A stretch of 64,000 bases of DNA, from contig NZ_QBKZ01000025.1 of the NCBI RefSeq assembly GCF_003056725.1, forward strand, positions 88,613-152,612, written 5' to 3'. Positions 25,921 to 35,028 of the stretch are shown piece after piece. A program made the translations under genes and the position numbers. The notes beneath the pieces are model-generated. The model was not told the origin of the DNA. It saw only the letters and a program-made list of their open reading frames with translations, and ran no database searches. This DNA is from Mangrovicoccus ximenensis. GTDB lineage: Bacteria; Pseudomonadota; Alphaproteobacteria; Rhodobacterales; Rhodobacteraceae. How positions within the stretch are numbered: the stretch's first letter is position 1; each line of letters opens with the position of its first letter.

Positions 25921-28640
25921 TCAGGCAAAGGCGATGTCTGGCGCCAGCCCGTCGCGGCCGGTCAGCCCCGGCAGGTCACCGGTCCCGAAGCCGAAATGCA
26001 CGCCGTTCGGCGCCGCCGCGGCATGGTCCGTCATCGTCTGCGCCCCGGTCCCGCCGCCGCCACAGGGCGTCTCGTCTAAGCTCGGCCGGTTGCGGCCGGT
26101 TTGGAAATCGGTGACGAAGCCCGTTTCGCAACCCGGGGCGAGGATGAAGTCATCGGCGCCGCTACCGCCGGTCCGCGTGTCCCGGCCGCAGTCGCCATCG
26201 AGCCGGTCATTGCCCTTGCTGCCTTCGCGCAGCTCGTCGTACGGAAAGCCGCCGCGCAGCGGTATCGAAGCCGATCCCGCCCAGGATCGTGTCCCGCCCC
26301 ATGCTGCCGCAAATCCCGCCGAAGACCGGATCTCAGCCGCGCCCGGCCAAGACAAGGTTCCGGCCATTGCTGCCTTGAGGCTGTCGGAGCCCGCGCCGCC
26401 GTCGACCATGTGATGTCCGGTCCCGCGCGAGACCAGGTCGCCGCCGTGGCCCGCGAGGATGTCGTCCTCGCCGGCCTGGCCCGGCAGGTAATCCGGCCTG
26501 TTCGGGCCCGCGAAGCTTTGCGCGCCGCTGTCGTCGAAATAGCCGATCTCGTCCTTGCGCAGATAGCCGTCCAGCAGCGCGTAGCGGGCGCCGCCGCAAT
26601 CTGCAACGCGGGCGTAATCCGCCAGGCCGAAGTCCGGCTTCCGGCCGGTGCAATGCGGCAGCAGCGGGTCATTGGCCAGCGCCGTGATACTGGCCCGGCC
26701 TGGCGCCCGGCGCCGAAGCCGGCCTCGGCCGGCTTCAGCCGAGACCCTCGCAATGGTCGTCAGTGTTCTCCATGCCGGGGATGTTGAGCTCGGTCATCGC
26801 GCCGTCGAAATCGGCGTTGTCGTTCAGCACTTCTCTGGTGACGGTCTAGGTGTCGGGCCAGTCGGCGCGCTCGGGGAAGGTGACGGATTTCCGCGGATGC
26901 GACAGGCCGATGTGGGAATCCCCCGCGATCAGCCGGAGATGGCGGTCGACAAGCATGCCGCCGGCATCGAGCTGCGCCGGATCGGACTGGCCGTCGAAGC
27001 CGTAGGCCAGCGGAGCGTCGTCATTGATGCAGACATCCTGGCCGATCCCGGCATAGGCCAGCGCCACTACCGTCAGGTCGGCCGCATCGCGCAGCCGGTG
27101 GCCATCGACCGCGGCGAAGATGGCCAACGCCGAGCCGCCGAGGCTGTGCCCCGCCACACCCATCCCGGCGATGCCGTTCGCCGGATCGTTGGCATGGGCG
27201 AGCGCCGCCATCACCGAGGGCCGCAGGGCGGCATGGCTTTCGTGCAGCCCGTTGCCGGTCCAGGCCTGGCCAGTGGCGGTCTTTGCCCCGTCCTTGCTGT
27301 CGGTGCGGAGGAAGGACAGGAACAGCGTCTTCGTCCCCCCGGCCTGCAGCGCCGGGCGGGCCGTCTCGCGGTGTCGAACGTTCCGGTCCAGGCGCGGCCC
27401 TCGCGGAGCCCGCAGGAATTGAACCGGGGCCGCCCGCTGTCGAAGAAGCTGCCGCCGAGGTCGCCGCGGGTCAATGCCCTTGGCCCGGCCTGGCCGAGAT
27501 AGCCGTCGTCGTGGCCATTGTCTTCCACTCTGGTGCGCCAGGCCTGCGGAATGTCAGCGTCGCCATGGCCGCTGCGCGCCTGCCAGCGGCGATTTCCGCC
27601 GCTTCGGCGGAGTTGCAAAGGTCTGCCGCGGCCGTCATGGGCGTTGCCGAAGAGCTGCGGCAGGCTGTTGCTGCCGTCCTTGCCGTCGCCGTCGTAGCAG
27701 CCGCACCCGCAGCTTGACCTCGTGAGGCCTGTCCGAGGCAAGGGTATGGGTGATGGTCCCGCTGTCCGTGCCGATCCGGGTGCCGTCGACGAAATGGTCA
27801 AGCTTGATCTGCTCCGCGGGCAGCGCCGCCCGCGGAATAGCCGTTATCGCCGGTCACCGCCTTGATTTCGATTTCGCTGCCGGCCGCCCGGCTCTCGGCC
27901 CGGACCTTCAGGTCGCTGAAGATCAGCTCGGGGTTCCGCCCCGCGACGGTCTCCGTGCGGGGGGTGTTCGAGCTCTCGGACCCGCCGCGGCTGTTGGCGA
28001 TGCGGACCTCGACCTCGTGCTGGCCGTCGGTGGCGAAGTCATGCAGTTCGGTCTCGGAATTCGACTGGCCCGCCGCCAGCTCTCCAGGAGCTCCCGCTTT
28101 CGCCGATCTTGCTGCCGTCTGCACCGCATTCAGGATGGATCGGATCGCAGTCGAACCAGTCCCGCCAGGCGCTGCAATCGGCGGCGCCCGGGGGCGGGCG
28201 GTCGGGGAGATGATCACCGGCCGCCCGCTGGCCGGGTTGACGGCGATGTCGATGTTGCAGACAGCCAGATCGGGCAGCAGCGCGGCGCCGGAGCTGCGGG
28301 TTGCGTTGCGGATGTAGTTGCCGGTGCCCGAAATCGAGGCGCCGGGGAGGGCGCCAGCTGATCTCCCCGGAATTCGACAGGCAGGGTCCGGGCCCGGGCG
28401 GGAGCACGTCCCCGCCGACCTCGCTGCCATTGTCATGGAGCCCGATGCGGATGGAGGCGGAACAGTCGTCCCGGAGGCAATCCGCATCGTTGCAGGCCGT
28501 CCTCCGAAGGGGGACGGTCCCGCCGGCGGCGAGCGTGCCGGGCACGTCGATGTCGGTGACCTTGAGATGGGTCGCAATGGCCCGTTCTCCGCATCTTCCG
28601 CAGGGGACGATTGCCAGGCGGAGCTTGGTCCCGGCGTGCC
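25921..28640 (-). pseudogene. Decayed RTX/CARDB-type secreted hydrolase gene
   Basis: A long minus-strand relic whose protein similarity hops between frames. From 5' to 3': cysteine-rich segments (ACNDADCLRDDCSASIRIGL near 28500; NYIRNATRSSGAALLPDLAV near 28300), CARDB/Ig-like beta segments (IFSDLKVRAESRAAGSEIEI near 27900), a hydrolase segment with nucleophile elbow GVAGHSLGGSAL (about 27150), and a C-terminal RTX-like glycine/aspartate part (GQAGEDDILAGHGGDLV near 26460; GGAGSDSL; GGSGADDFILAPG near 26140). It resembles a type I-secreted, calcium-binding multidomain hydrolase of about 850-900 residues. At least four frameshifts and several stops make it inactive. Exact boundaries are uncertain. 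Confidence 0.55.
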
Positions 28641-28664
28641 GCTCCGCGCCGAACCGGGCGGAAA

Positions 28665-29339
28665 TCAGTCCAGATAGATCATTTTTGCCGTCATCCCGCC
28701 ATCCACGGGCAGGGTCTGCCCGGTGACGAAGCCGGCTCCGGCGAGGTAGAGCACCGCCTCGGCGATGTCGGCGGGGCGGCCGACGCGGCCCGCAGGATGC
28801 TGGGCATGGTCCTCTTCCGACAGATCGACGGCATCGGTGATCCAGCCCGGCGCGATGGCGTTGACGCGGATCCGCGGGCCGAGCTGCACCGCCAGCGCGC
28901 GGGTCATCGCGACCAGCCCGCCCTTGGCCGCGGCATAGGCGAAATCCCAGCCCTCGGACATCAGCGCCCGGGTCGAGGCCATCATCACCACCGATCCGCC
29001 GGCCCGCATCAGCGGCACCGCAGCACGGGTGACGAGGAAGGCGCCGGTCAGGTGGCTGCCGGTCATCGCGGTCCAGTCGGCAAGCGGGGTGGCGGCGATG
29101 TCGGGCGTCGCGGTGCCGACCAGCCCGCCATTGTTGACGACAAGGTCGATCCGGTCCCAGCCGAGCGCCTCGAAGGCGGCTGCGACCGAGGCCTCGTCGG
29201 AGATGTCGCAGCGGATCTGGCGTCCGGCATGGCCCTGCTTCAGGTCGAGGCTGGCGACCTCCCAGCCTTCGGCGATCAGCGCCTCGCAGATGGCGGTGCC
29301 GATCAGACCCGCGCCGCCGGTGACGATTGCCCGCTTCAT
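28665..29339 (-). CDS. SDR-family oxidoreductase
   Basis: A 224-residue classical short-chain dehydrogenase: TGGAGLIGTAI (TGxxxGxG cofactor site), NNGG (residues about 88-91), catalytic Ser in MMASTRAL, and YAAAKGG (YxxxK). Asp in SLDLK after strand 2 suggests NAD(H) preference. The C-terminal DGG segment is present, so the protein is complete. Substrate is unknown. It lies just downstream of a gpsA remnant on the same strand. Confidence 0.92.
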   Translation of the reverse strand: MKRAIVTGGAGLIGTAICEALIAEGWEVASLDLKQGHAGRQIRCDISDEASVAAAFEALGWDRIDLVVNNGGLVGTATPDIAATPLADWTAMTGSHLTGAFLVTRAAVPLMRAGGSVVMMASTRALMSEGWDFAYAAAKGGLVAMTRALAVQLGPRIRVNAIAPGWITDAVDLSEEDHAQHPAGRVGRPADIAEAVLYLAGAGFVTGQTLPVDGGMTAKMIYLD

Positions 29340-29370
29340 GCGCGACCCTCCGTTGCGGCCCCTCCGGGGC

Positions 29371-29523
29371 CTATTCCTCCTTCAGCGGCCGCGCCATCAG
29401 CGCGGCCAGCGCATCATGCACCGAGACCTCGCCATCGACCAGCGCGGCGACGGCACGGGTGATCGGCAGATCGAGCCCGACGCGGGCGCCCAGCCGCGCC
29501 ATCGCCCGCGCGGTTGCCCGGGA
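29371..29523 (-). pseudogene. gpsA: gpsA, 3' remnant (glycerol-3-phosphate dehydrogenase)
   Basis: About 50 residues matching the C-terminal helical end of NAD(P)-dependent glycerol-3-phosphate dehydrogenase: ARLGARVGLDLPITRAVAAL, then VDGEVSVHDALAALMARP and a KEE tail. Everything upstream, including the NAD domain, is replaced near 29523 by a multicopper-oxidase relic. GpsA supplies the phospholipid backbone and is normally indispensable, so a second copy would be needed. Confidence 0.7.
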
Positions 29524-30340
29524 CCCCGCGGCCCGCCAGCAGCAGGACCCGATCGCCGCCGACCGCGGCAAGCGTGCCGTCCACGTCTCCGGCGTCGATC
29601 CAGTGGGGGATCATCGACGAGGCATTGACGGTCCGCAGCGGCACGCGCCAGCCGCGCTCCGCCGCAACCACGTCGGGATCGTCGAGCGTGCGGTCATTGG
29701 CGGGTCAGGCCTCGAAGCCGAAATCGTTCAGGTCCATCGCCATGCCGCCCGGTCCCGGCATCGACCCGGGCCGCGGCATGTCCGAGGCCTGGCCATGCCC
29801 GGCATCCGATGCTGCATCTTGCCCGGCGCGGCGGCGCCCTCTCCTTGCTGCCTGCCGCCCGGGATCTTGGCCGGCACCTCCTCCGGCGTCCCGCAGCTGA
29901 CATCATGCAGGAACATCGTCACCTCCTGGCAGTCGGCGGCGATGCCCTCCGAACGGCGGACGACCAGCGGCGCGATTTGCTGCTGCGGGATGGGGCTGTG
30001 CATCCAGAAGGTGCCCGGCCGCGGCGCGAAGTCGGAACTGCGCGGCTCGCCCGGGCGGAGCATCGGGTTGGCGTTGGGCCTGCCGTCCTGGGCGTTGCGC
30101 GGGTTCCGGCCGTGCCAGCGGATGATGGTCACGGCGTCCAAAGTCTTGGCCAGCTCGACGCGGACGTGCTGGCCAAGACCGGGGACCAGCCCCCGGCCGC
30201 CCGCGCCGTTTTCCAGCCCGAGGACAATGACGGCGCGGCCCTTGACCTTCATGGGCGGGTCGCGGCGGCGAGAGACAGCCTGTCCGCAGCGGCGGGCGGG
30301 CGGCGGCAGGGACGTGGACAGGACGGCCGCTGCGCAAGGG
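29524..30340 (-). pseudogene. Multicopper oxidase (FtsP/CotA-like) relic
   Basis: Recognisable cupredoxin stretches remain on the minus strand. Near 30110 is TIIRWHGRNPRNAQDGRPNA (type 2/3 copper WHG box), followed by APRPGTFWMHSPIPQQQIAP, in which the second HxH is lost (S-P instead of S-H), then CQEVTMFLHDVS. Near 29690 is NDRTLDDPDVVAAERGWRVP, then DVDGTLAAVGG. An in-frame TGA at 29704-29706 splits the second domain, frames shift in between, and the C-terminal copper domain is gone. Clearly dead. Confidence 0.65.
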
Positions 30341-30451
30341 AAGCCGCCGCAGGCATGGCAGATCATGACGATCTCGCGGGGAACGGTGCGGGGCGGTTCC
30401 CCCGCAGGTCAGATCCGGGGCGGCAGGATGGCAGGCGCGATGGCGCACGAG

Positions 30452-30675
30452 ACCATCGGCAGTGGGGGCAGCCGTTCTGCGCGCCCTGCACGGCCTTCCT
30501 CGGCTGGGCCGACCGCTACGAGGCAGGCGACCGTCCGGGGCGCAACCTGAAGGACGACACCGCCTGGGCGCGGGCGCTCGACTGCCCGGTGCTGCTCCTG
30601 GACAGCGCGCGGCCGCCCGGCGAGCTGCTGCAATCCGTTCTCGACAGGCTTGACCAGATCGCGGCGCTCGCCTAG
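30452..30675 (+). pseudogene. C-terminal fragment, unidentified (kinase-like?)
   Basis: An open plus-strand tail of about 70 residues with good coding character (WADRYEAGDRPGRNLKDD, ALDCPVLLLDSARPPGELL) stops at 30675, 35 bases before prmA. It has no start of its own and begins in the region where the multicopper-oxidase relic ends. The pattern vaguely recalls the end of P-loop AAA-type small kinases; this is not secure. Confidence 0.4.
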
Positions 30676-30710
30676 GGCCGGAGCCTGACTCCGAAAGCCC
30701 CGAGGATGCC

Positions 30711-31577
30711 ATGCCCACCTGGACCGCCCTGACCACGCTTGCCGACCGCGACATGGCGGAAGCCCTTGCCGACCGTCTCGAGGATCTCGAGCCCGAGCCC
30801 TATGGCGTCGGCGCCTTCGAAATGGAGGACGGCTCCGGCCTGTGGGAGATCGGCGGCTATTTCACCGAGGAACCCGACGAGGTCGGCCTGGCGCTGCTGG
30901 CGGCATCGCATGGCGCCAAGCCCTTCACCGTCTCCGAACTGCCCGAGACCGACTGGGTCGCCAAGGTGCGGCGCGAGCTCGCGCCGGTCGAGGCCGGCCG
31001 GTTCTGGCTCTATGGCAGCCATGATGCCGACACCGTCCCGGAAGAAAAGGTTTCGCTGCTGATCGAGGCGGCGATGGCCTTCGGCACCGGCCATCACGGC
31101 ACCACCCAGGGCTGCCTCGTGGCCTTCGACCGGCTCCTGAACAACGGGCTGCAGCCCGGGCCGGTGGCCGATGTCGGCTGCGGCACCGCGGTCCTGGCGA
31201 TGGCGGCGGCGAAGGTCTGGGACATCGTTCCGGTGGCCAGCGACATCGATCCGGTCGCCGTCGAGGTGGCCGACGCCAATGCCGCGGCAAACGGGCTCGC
31301 GGGCCGCATCCATGCGGTCGAGGCGACGGGCTTCGGCCATCCCGACCTGGCCGGGCCGTTCCGGCTGATCTTCGCCAACATCCTGAAGGGGCCGCTGATC
31401 GACCTGGCGCCCGACATGGCCAAGGCGGCGGAACCGGGCGGGGCGATCATCCTGTCGGGCCTGCTCAACGACCAGGCCGACGAGGTGAAGGCCGCCTACG
31501 AAGCCGCGGGCTTCGCCCTCGACGACCACCTGGTCATCGGCGACTGGTCGACCCTGACGATGATCCGCGCGGCCTGA
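30711..31577 (+). CDS. prmA: Ribosomal protein L11 methyltransferase
   Basis: A complete PrmA of 288 residues. An N-terminal substrate-recognition domain precedes the Rossmann-fold methyltransferase with AFGTGHHGTTQGCL, the SAM loop VADVGCGTAVLAMAAAK and the catalytic-site motif FANILKGPLIDLAP (NxxL-type). It trimethylates L11 at several amino groups. Its N-terminus (MPTWTALTTLADRDMAEAL) fits the family. A strong bidirectional terminator follows. Confidence 0.96.
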   Translation: MPTWTALTTLADRDMAEALADRLEDLEPEPYGVGAFEMEDGSGLWEIGGYFTEEPDEVGLALLAASHGAKPFTVSELPETDWVAKVRRELAPVEAGRFWLYGSHDADTVPEEKVSLLIEAAMAFGTGHHGTTQGCLVAFDRLLNNGLQPGPVADVGCGTAVLAMAAAKVWDIVPVASDIDPVAVEVADANAAANGLAGRIHAVEATGFGHPDLAGPFRLIFANILKGPLIDLAPDMAKAAEPGGAIILSGLLNDQADEVKAAYEAAGFALDDHLVIGDWSTLTMIRAA

Positions 31578-31632
31578 GGCGCGGACCCGGCCCGGCGCGA
31601 TGCCGGGCCTGTTCCTGCATCCGGACATGGAA

Positions 31633-31665
31633 AAAGCCTGCCGACCTCGCGGTCGGGCAGGCTTT
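31633..31665. terminator. Bidirectional terminator between prmA and the DUF1127 gene
   Basis: Stem AAAGCCTGCCGACC pairs with GGTCGGGCAGGCTTT (one bulged G) around TCGC, flanked by A and T runs on both sides. It fits convergent transcription from prmA and the small DUF1127 gene. A second weaker hairpin (GCCCGGC arms) lies at 31590-31608. Confidence 0.85.
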
Positions 31666-31703
31666 CTCGTTCCGGTCCCTCCCGGCATCGCGCCGGGCGG
31701 CGG

Positions 31704-31907
31704 TCACTTGCGCGGGAATTTCATGTGGCGGATGTCATAGCGGGTGATGCCCAGATCCTGCAGCTCGAAATCGTCGAGGGCGGCGAGCTCGGCGCGGGCG
31801 CGCTCGTTGGCGAACCACTCCTTCACGGCCGCGATCTGATGGCTGATGACTTCGCCGAGGCTGATTTCGTGCTGGTTGCGCAGCATGTTCGGAGTGAGGA
31901 CGGCCAT
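31704..31907 (-). CDS. DUF1127 domain protein
   Basis: A 67-residue protein with the C-terminal DUF1127 signature RARAELAALDDFELQDLGIT followed by RYDIRHMKFPRK. The start at 31907 is supported by AGGAGCC nine bases upstream. Small DUF1127 proteins in this group are arginine-rich and act in RNA turnover or phosphate and carbon metabolism; the specific role here is unknown. The long leader (31908-32220) is relatively AT-rich and probably holds the promoter. Confidence 0.92.
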   Translation of the reverse strand: MAVLTPNMLRNQHEISLGEVISHQIAAVKEWFANERARAELAALDDFELQDLGITRYDIRHMKFPRK

Positions 31908-32224
31908 CTTGCAGGCTCCTTGTCTTGGCAGGGTATCGGGTCGCGGCCAGTGCCGTTCAAGGCGGCAGATAGGCTTGGTGCCGCGCCGCCGCAAGCTCGG
32001 TCTCGGCATGACTGCGTTGCACATTCCGCATGACTGATGAAAGGTGTAAGTGGTTGTAACAAAAAGGTAATAATACTCACGCCTGATGTCGTTTCCGGAC
32101 CTCCGAACGCCGCTTCCGGACCTCGGCGCCAAGCTGGCGCTGCGGAATGGCATTGCCGGATGTTCGCTTTTCGTGCTAGTCCGTTGCAAAACGGCGACAA
32201 CAAGAATTGGCGGGCGGGCAGGCC

Positions 32225-32731
32225 ATGCGCATCATCGGCATCGATCCGGGCCTGCAGAGGCTCGGCTGGGGCGTGATCGAATCTCACGGATCGCGGCTGC
32301 GCCATGTCGGCAACGGCGTGCTGCGCTCGGGCGACGGGCCGCTGGGGCTGCGCCTGGCGCGGCTCTTCGAGGAGCTGACCGAGGTGGTGAAGCGCTTTGC
32401 GCCCGACGGCGCGGCGGTGGAGGCGACCTTCGTCAACAAGGACGCGGCGGGCACGCTGAAGCTCGGACAGGCGCGCGGCGTGGCGATGCTGGTCCCGGCG
32501 CTGGCGGGGCTCGATGTCGGCGAGTATGCTCCGAATGCGGTCAAGAAGGCCGTGGTGGGCGTTGGACATGCGGAGAAACATCAGGTGGAGCACATGATCC
32601 GGCTGCAATTCCCGGGGGTGACCCTGGCCAATGCCGACGCGACCGACGCGCTGGCGATCGCGCTGTGCCACCTGCGGCACAGCCAGGCGAACCACAAGCT
32701 CAACGCGGCGATCCTGAGGGCGAAGGGATGA
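32225..32731 (+). CDS. ruvC: Crossover junction endodeoxyribonuclease RuvC
   Basis: A complete 168-residue RuvC. The four acidic catalytic residues are in place: Asp7 in IIGIDPG, Glu in [11 protein letters not shown], and the Asp pair in [19 protein letters not shown] and the basic [15 protein letters not shown] lie in the DNA-binding face. It resolves Holliday junctions with RuvAB. Its stop overlaps the ruvA start (ATGA), giving the standard ruvC-ruvA order. Confidence 0.97.
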   Translation: MRIIGIDPGLQRLGWGVIESHGSRLRHVGNGVLRSGDGPLGLRLARLFEELTEVVKRFAPDGAAVEATFVNKDAAGTLKLGQARGVAMLVPALAGLDVGEYAPNAVKKAVVGVGHAEKHQVEHMIRLQFPGVTLANADATDALAIALCHLRHSQANHKLNAAILRAKG

Positions 32732-33195
32732 TCGGGCGGCTTTCGGGACAGCTGGTCTACCGCGCCACCGACCATGTGATGATCGACGTGCAGGGCGTGG
32801 GCTATCTGGTCTATTGCGCGGAGCGCACGCTGGCCGGGCTGCCCGCGCCGGGGCAGATGGTGTCGCTCTATACCGACATGCTGGTGCGCGAGGACCTGCT
32901 GCAGCTCTTCGGCTTCCGCACGCTGGCGGAGAAGGAATGGTACGGCTGCTGTGCACCGTGCAGGGGGTCGGCGCCAAGGCGGCTCTGGCGATCCTGTCGG
33001 CGCTGGGGCCGGACGGGACCGGGCGGGCGATCACGCTGGGCGATGCCAATGCGATCCGCCAGGCCCAGGGCGTCGGTCCGAAGCTGGCGCAGCGCATCGT
33101 CATGGAGCTGAAGGACAAGGCGGCGAACGTGCTGGCCATGTCGACGCCGATCGCGGCCGCCCCGGCGATGCCGCGCCCGGCGCCGCAGGGGCATC
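32728..33195 (+). pseudogene. ruvA: ruvA, frameshifted and 3'-truncated
   Basis: The first 72 codons are a normal RuvA start ([20 protein letters not shown], then [12 protein letters not shown]). At about 32942 one base is missing (TGGTACGGCTG where TGGTACCGGCTG restores the family sequence), and the HhH region continues one frame over: [20 protein letters not shown], then [20 protein letters not shown]. The C-terminal domain III that contacts RuvB is absent, replaced near 33195 by an IS5-type transposase relic. The chromosome would lack RuvA unless another copy exists. Confidence 0.85.
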
Positions 33196-33484
33196 CGCTG
33201 GCAACTCGCCGGTAACGGTGCCAATCTCCTCGCCCTCGGGGATCTGGTCCAGAAGGTCCGGCAGAACCGGGCTGTCGCCGTCTCGGCTGGAGGTGAATTC
33301 CCCCGCCCGGATGTCACCGGTGGCCGTGTCCATCGTCGGATGGACCTTGCGGTCCTGGCGGCGGCGGCGCGAGCCAGGTCATGTCCTTGTCCAGCCAGAC
33401 GAGCAGAGAACCGCGCCGCTTAAAGGCGGCATAGTAGCATTTCCAGTTGGTCGTTCGGTAGCGGGCGGCTCTTGGTTGCCGTCA
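33196..33484 (-). mobile_element. IS5-family transposase relic
   Basis: On the minus strand near 33480-33370 a transposase N-terminus reads RYRTTNWKCYYAAFKRRGSL then LVWLDKDMTW. Near 33370-33200 a middle part reads KVHPTMDTATGDIRAGEFTS then [20 protein letters not shown]. The segment between the two is deleted and the frame shifts. The DDE catalytic core is incomplete. It abuts the truncated ruvA. Confidence 0.8.
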
Positions 33485-34440
33485 GACGGTTCCGGTGCAT
33501 GTCGCGCAGGTGTTGGCAGGCGATCTTCTCCGAACGGCTTCGGCCCGAAGCTGCTCGCCCTTGGGGGCGGCGAACCACGCGGATGCAGAGCCTGCTCGGT
33601 CATCTCGCGCTGGCATTGGGCGGCCGTCCTGTCCAGGCGCTCGGACGGCGGCTCCTGCTCTGCGTCAGCAAGGATGCCTTCCTGCGCAGCCTGGGGACTC
33701 CCGAACCCCATGAGACGACGGAACCGAGGGTCATCGGGATCGATGACCGGGCCTGCCGGATGCGCCGCATGCGCGCGAAGCTTTCCTGCTGGCAGTGCCG
33801 CGAAGCCTGCCCATGATCCGCAAGGCGGTCGGCGCCCGGACGCGGTCGGGCATCCCTTACGCCCTATGGCAGTCAGGCACTCGCCCCGAAGATCCTGACG
33901 CCCGCGGAAAAATTGCAGCATGAGGGCTTGCCTCGCAGCGCCAGCAGGCCAACCGCGTGCCGCGGGGCTTTCGCCGTGCAACTGGCGCGACGGTCCCCTG
34001 TGCACTCTGCCAGCGGGCCGATCTCGGCATGGCCCGGCCGGCGGATCATGCGACAGATCGGGCGCAGCCGACAGGTCCTCCGCGGCGAGCGCGAGGATGT
34101 CTTCCGCATCCCGGAGAGCAGCCTGGCGCCTTGGCTGCCCAAGCTGGAACGGGACTGGTCCGGCGGTTGCCGGAACGGCGCAGACCTCTGGCACCGCCTG
34201 CCTGCTGACGGCTTCAAGGGCAGGCTGCGTGTTCTGCGACTTTGATCGCTCCCCCAGATCGATCGGCCTGCTTCGCAGACCGTCCTGAACTCGGCGATTA
34301 GGCCACCCGCCCGCGCAGCGCCGAGCAGGCTGCGTTGGCGGGACCAAGCAAATCGCCGCCCGCCCGCAAGATCGCGCGGCTGCTGAAACTGGGCCGGATC
34401 ATCTGAAACGGGAAGAGGCGCTCACACTGAAACGCATCGC
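33470..34440 (+). mobile_element. ISL3-family transposase relic
   Basis: Plus-strand fragments resemble ISL3 transposases: AIFSERLRPEAARPWGRRTT, HLALALGGRPVQALGRRLLL, RVIGIDDRACR (a degraded IDDWAWR box) at 33472-33790, then LERDWSGGCRNGADLWHRLP at about 34140-34210 and ARKIARLLKLGR with LKREEALTLKRIA at about 34350-34440. Deletions and frameshifts separate them. No terminal inverted repeats were recognised. Confidence 0.65.
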
Positions 34441-34982
34441 GTGAGAATCCCGCCAAAGCCACAGGAGCACCCAGACAGCGCGCGTTGCCTTGACGCTTGT
34501 GCAGGAGACTTGTGCTGCAAAGCTTAGAATTGCGCATCTCAGAAAGGGGCTTCACGTCAGTCTCGCCTGAACGGCATCAATCACGATGGAACAGCTGTCG
34601 CACAGTCAAAGCATTGTCCCGGAACAGGATTCCTCGTCAGCATGGAGGAGCCGGAATGGGCGAACATCCCAGGCGCTCGTCCGGCGCAACGAGAACACGA
34701 AGTAGGCACTGTCGGATGCCTTCCGTAGCGCGCGCTCCGGAGCGGCGCTGTTGAAGGTCGCTGTGCGCGGCGAAGAAGCTCGGCATCATGCAACACTCGG
34801 TTGCTGGAAGAATGAAGGAGACCTTCCAAAGCAACGGGAAGCCAATCTCCCCTGCCCTTCCGGAACGCCGCGTCCAGTCGTCAGGAAAAGCCTCCGGCAT
34901 CCGGGTCTTGCGGCAGGCTTGATGGCCGCATGCACACTTCAGGAGCATAGGCGGCAGACCGCAAGAACCTCGGAACCGGCAC
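34441..34982. other. 540 bases without a recognisable gene
   Basis: Lies between the ISL3 relic and parB. Short open stretches carry no family motifs. Composition is slightly less GC-rich than the flanks. Possibly further IS debris. Confidence 0.4.
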
Positions 34983-35026
34983 GCGGTCATCGGTCCCGTT
35001 CCGGCCGGAACGGGACCGATGACCGC
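34983..35026. promoter_or_regulatory. 44-base perfect palindrome downstream of parB (candidate parS)
   Basis: Bases 34983-35004 and 35005-35026 are exact reverse complements, with GTTCCGGCCGGAAC at the centre (34998-35011). It sits two bases from the parB stop. The same 14-base core recurs at 37618 and 40158, so it is not just a terminator. The core resembles the GTT...AAC palindromes bound by plasmid ParB proteins. It can also fold into a long hairpin that ends the parAB transcript. Confidence 0.65.
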
Positions 35027-35028
35027 AT

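Noticed and set aside
25921-26409. Intact small RTX protein
   Set aside because: The frame has no credible start and continues upstream in frame with other parts of the same decayed gene.
33196-34440. Active insertion sequences
   Set aside because: Both transposase-like regions lack parts of the catalytic domain, have frame changes and no recognisable terminal repeats.
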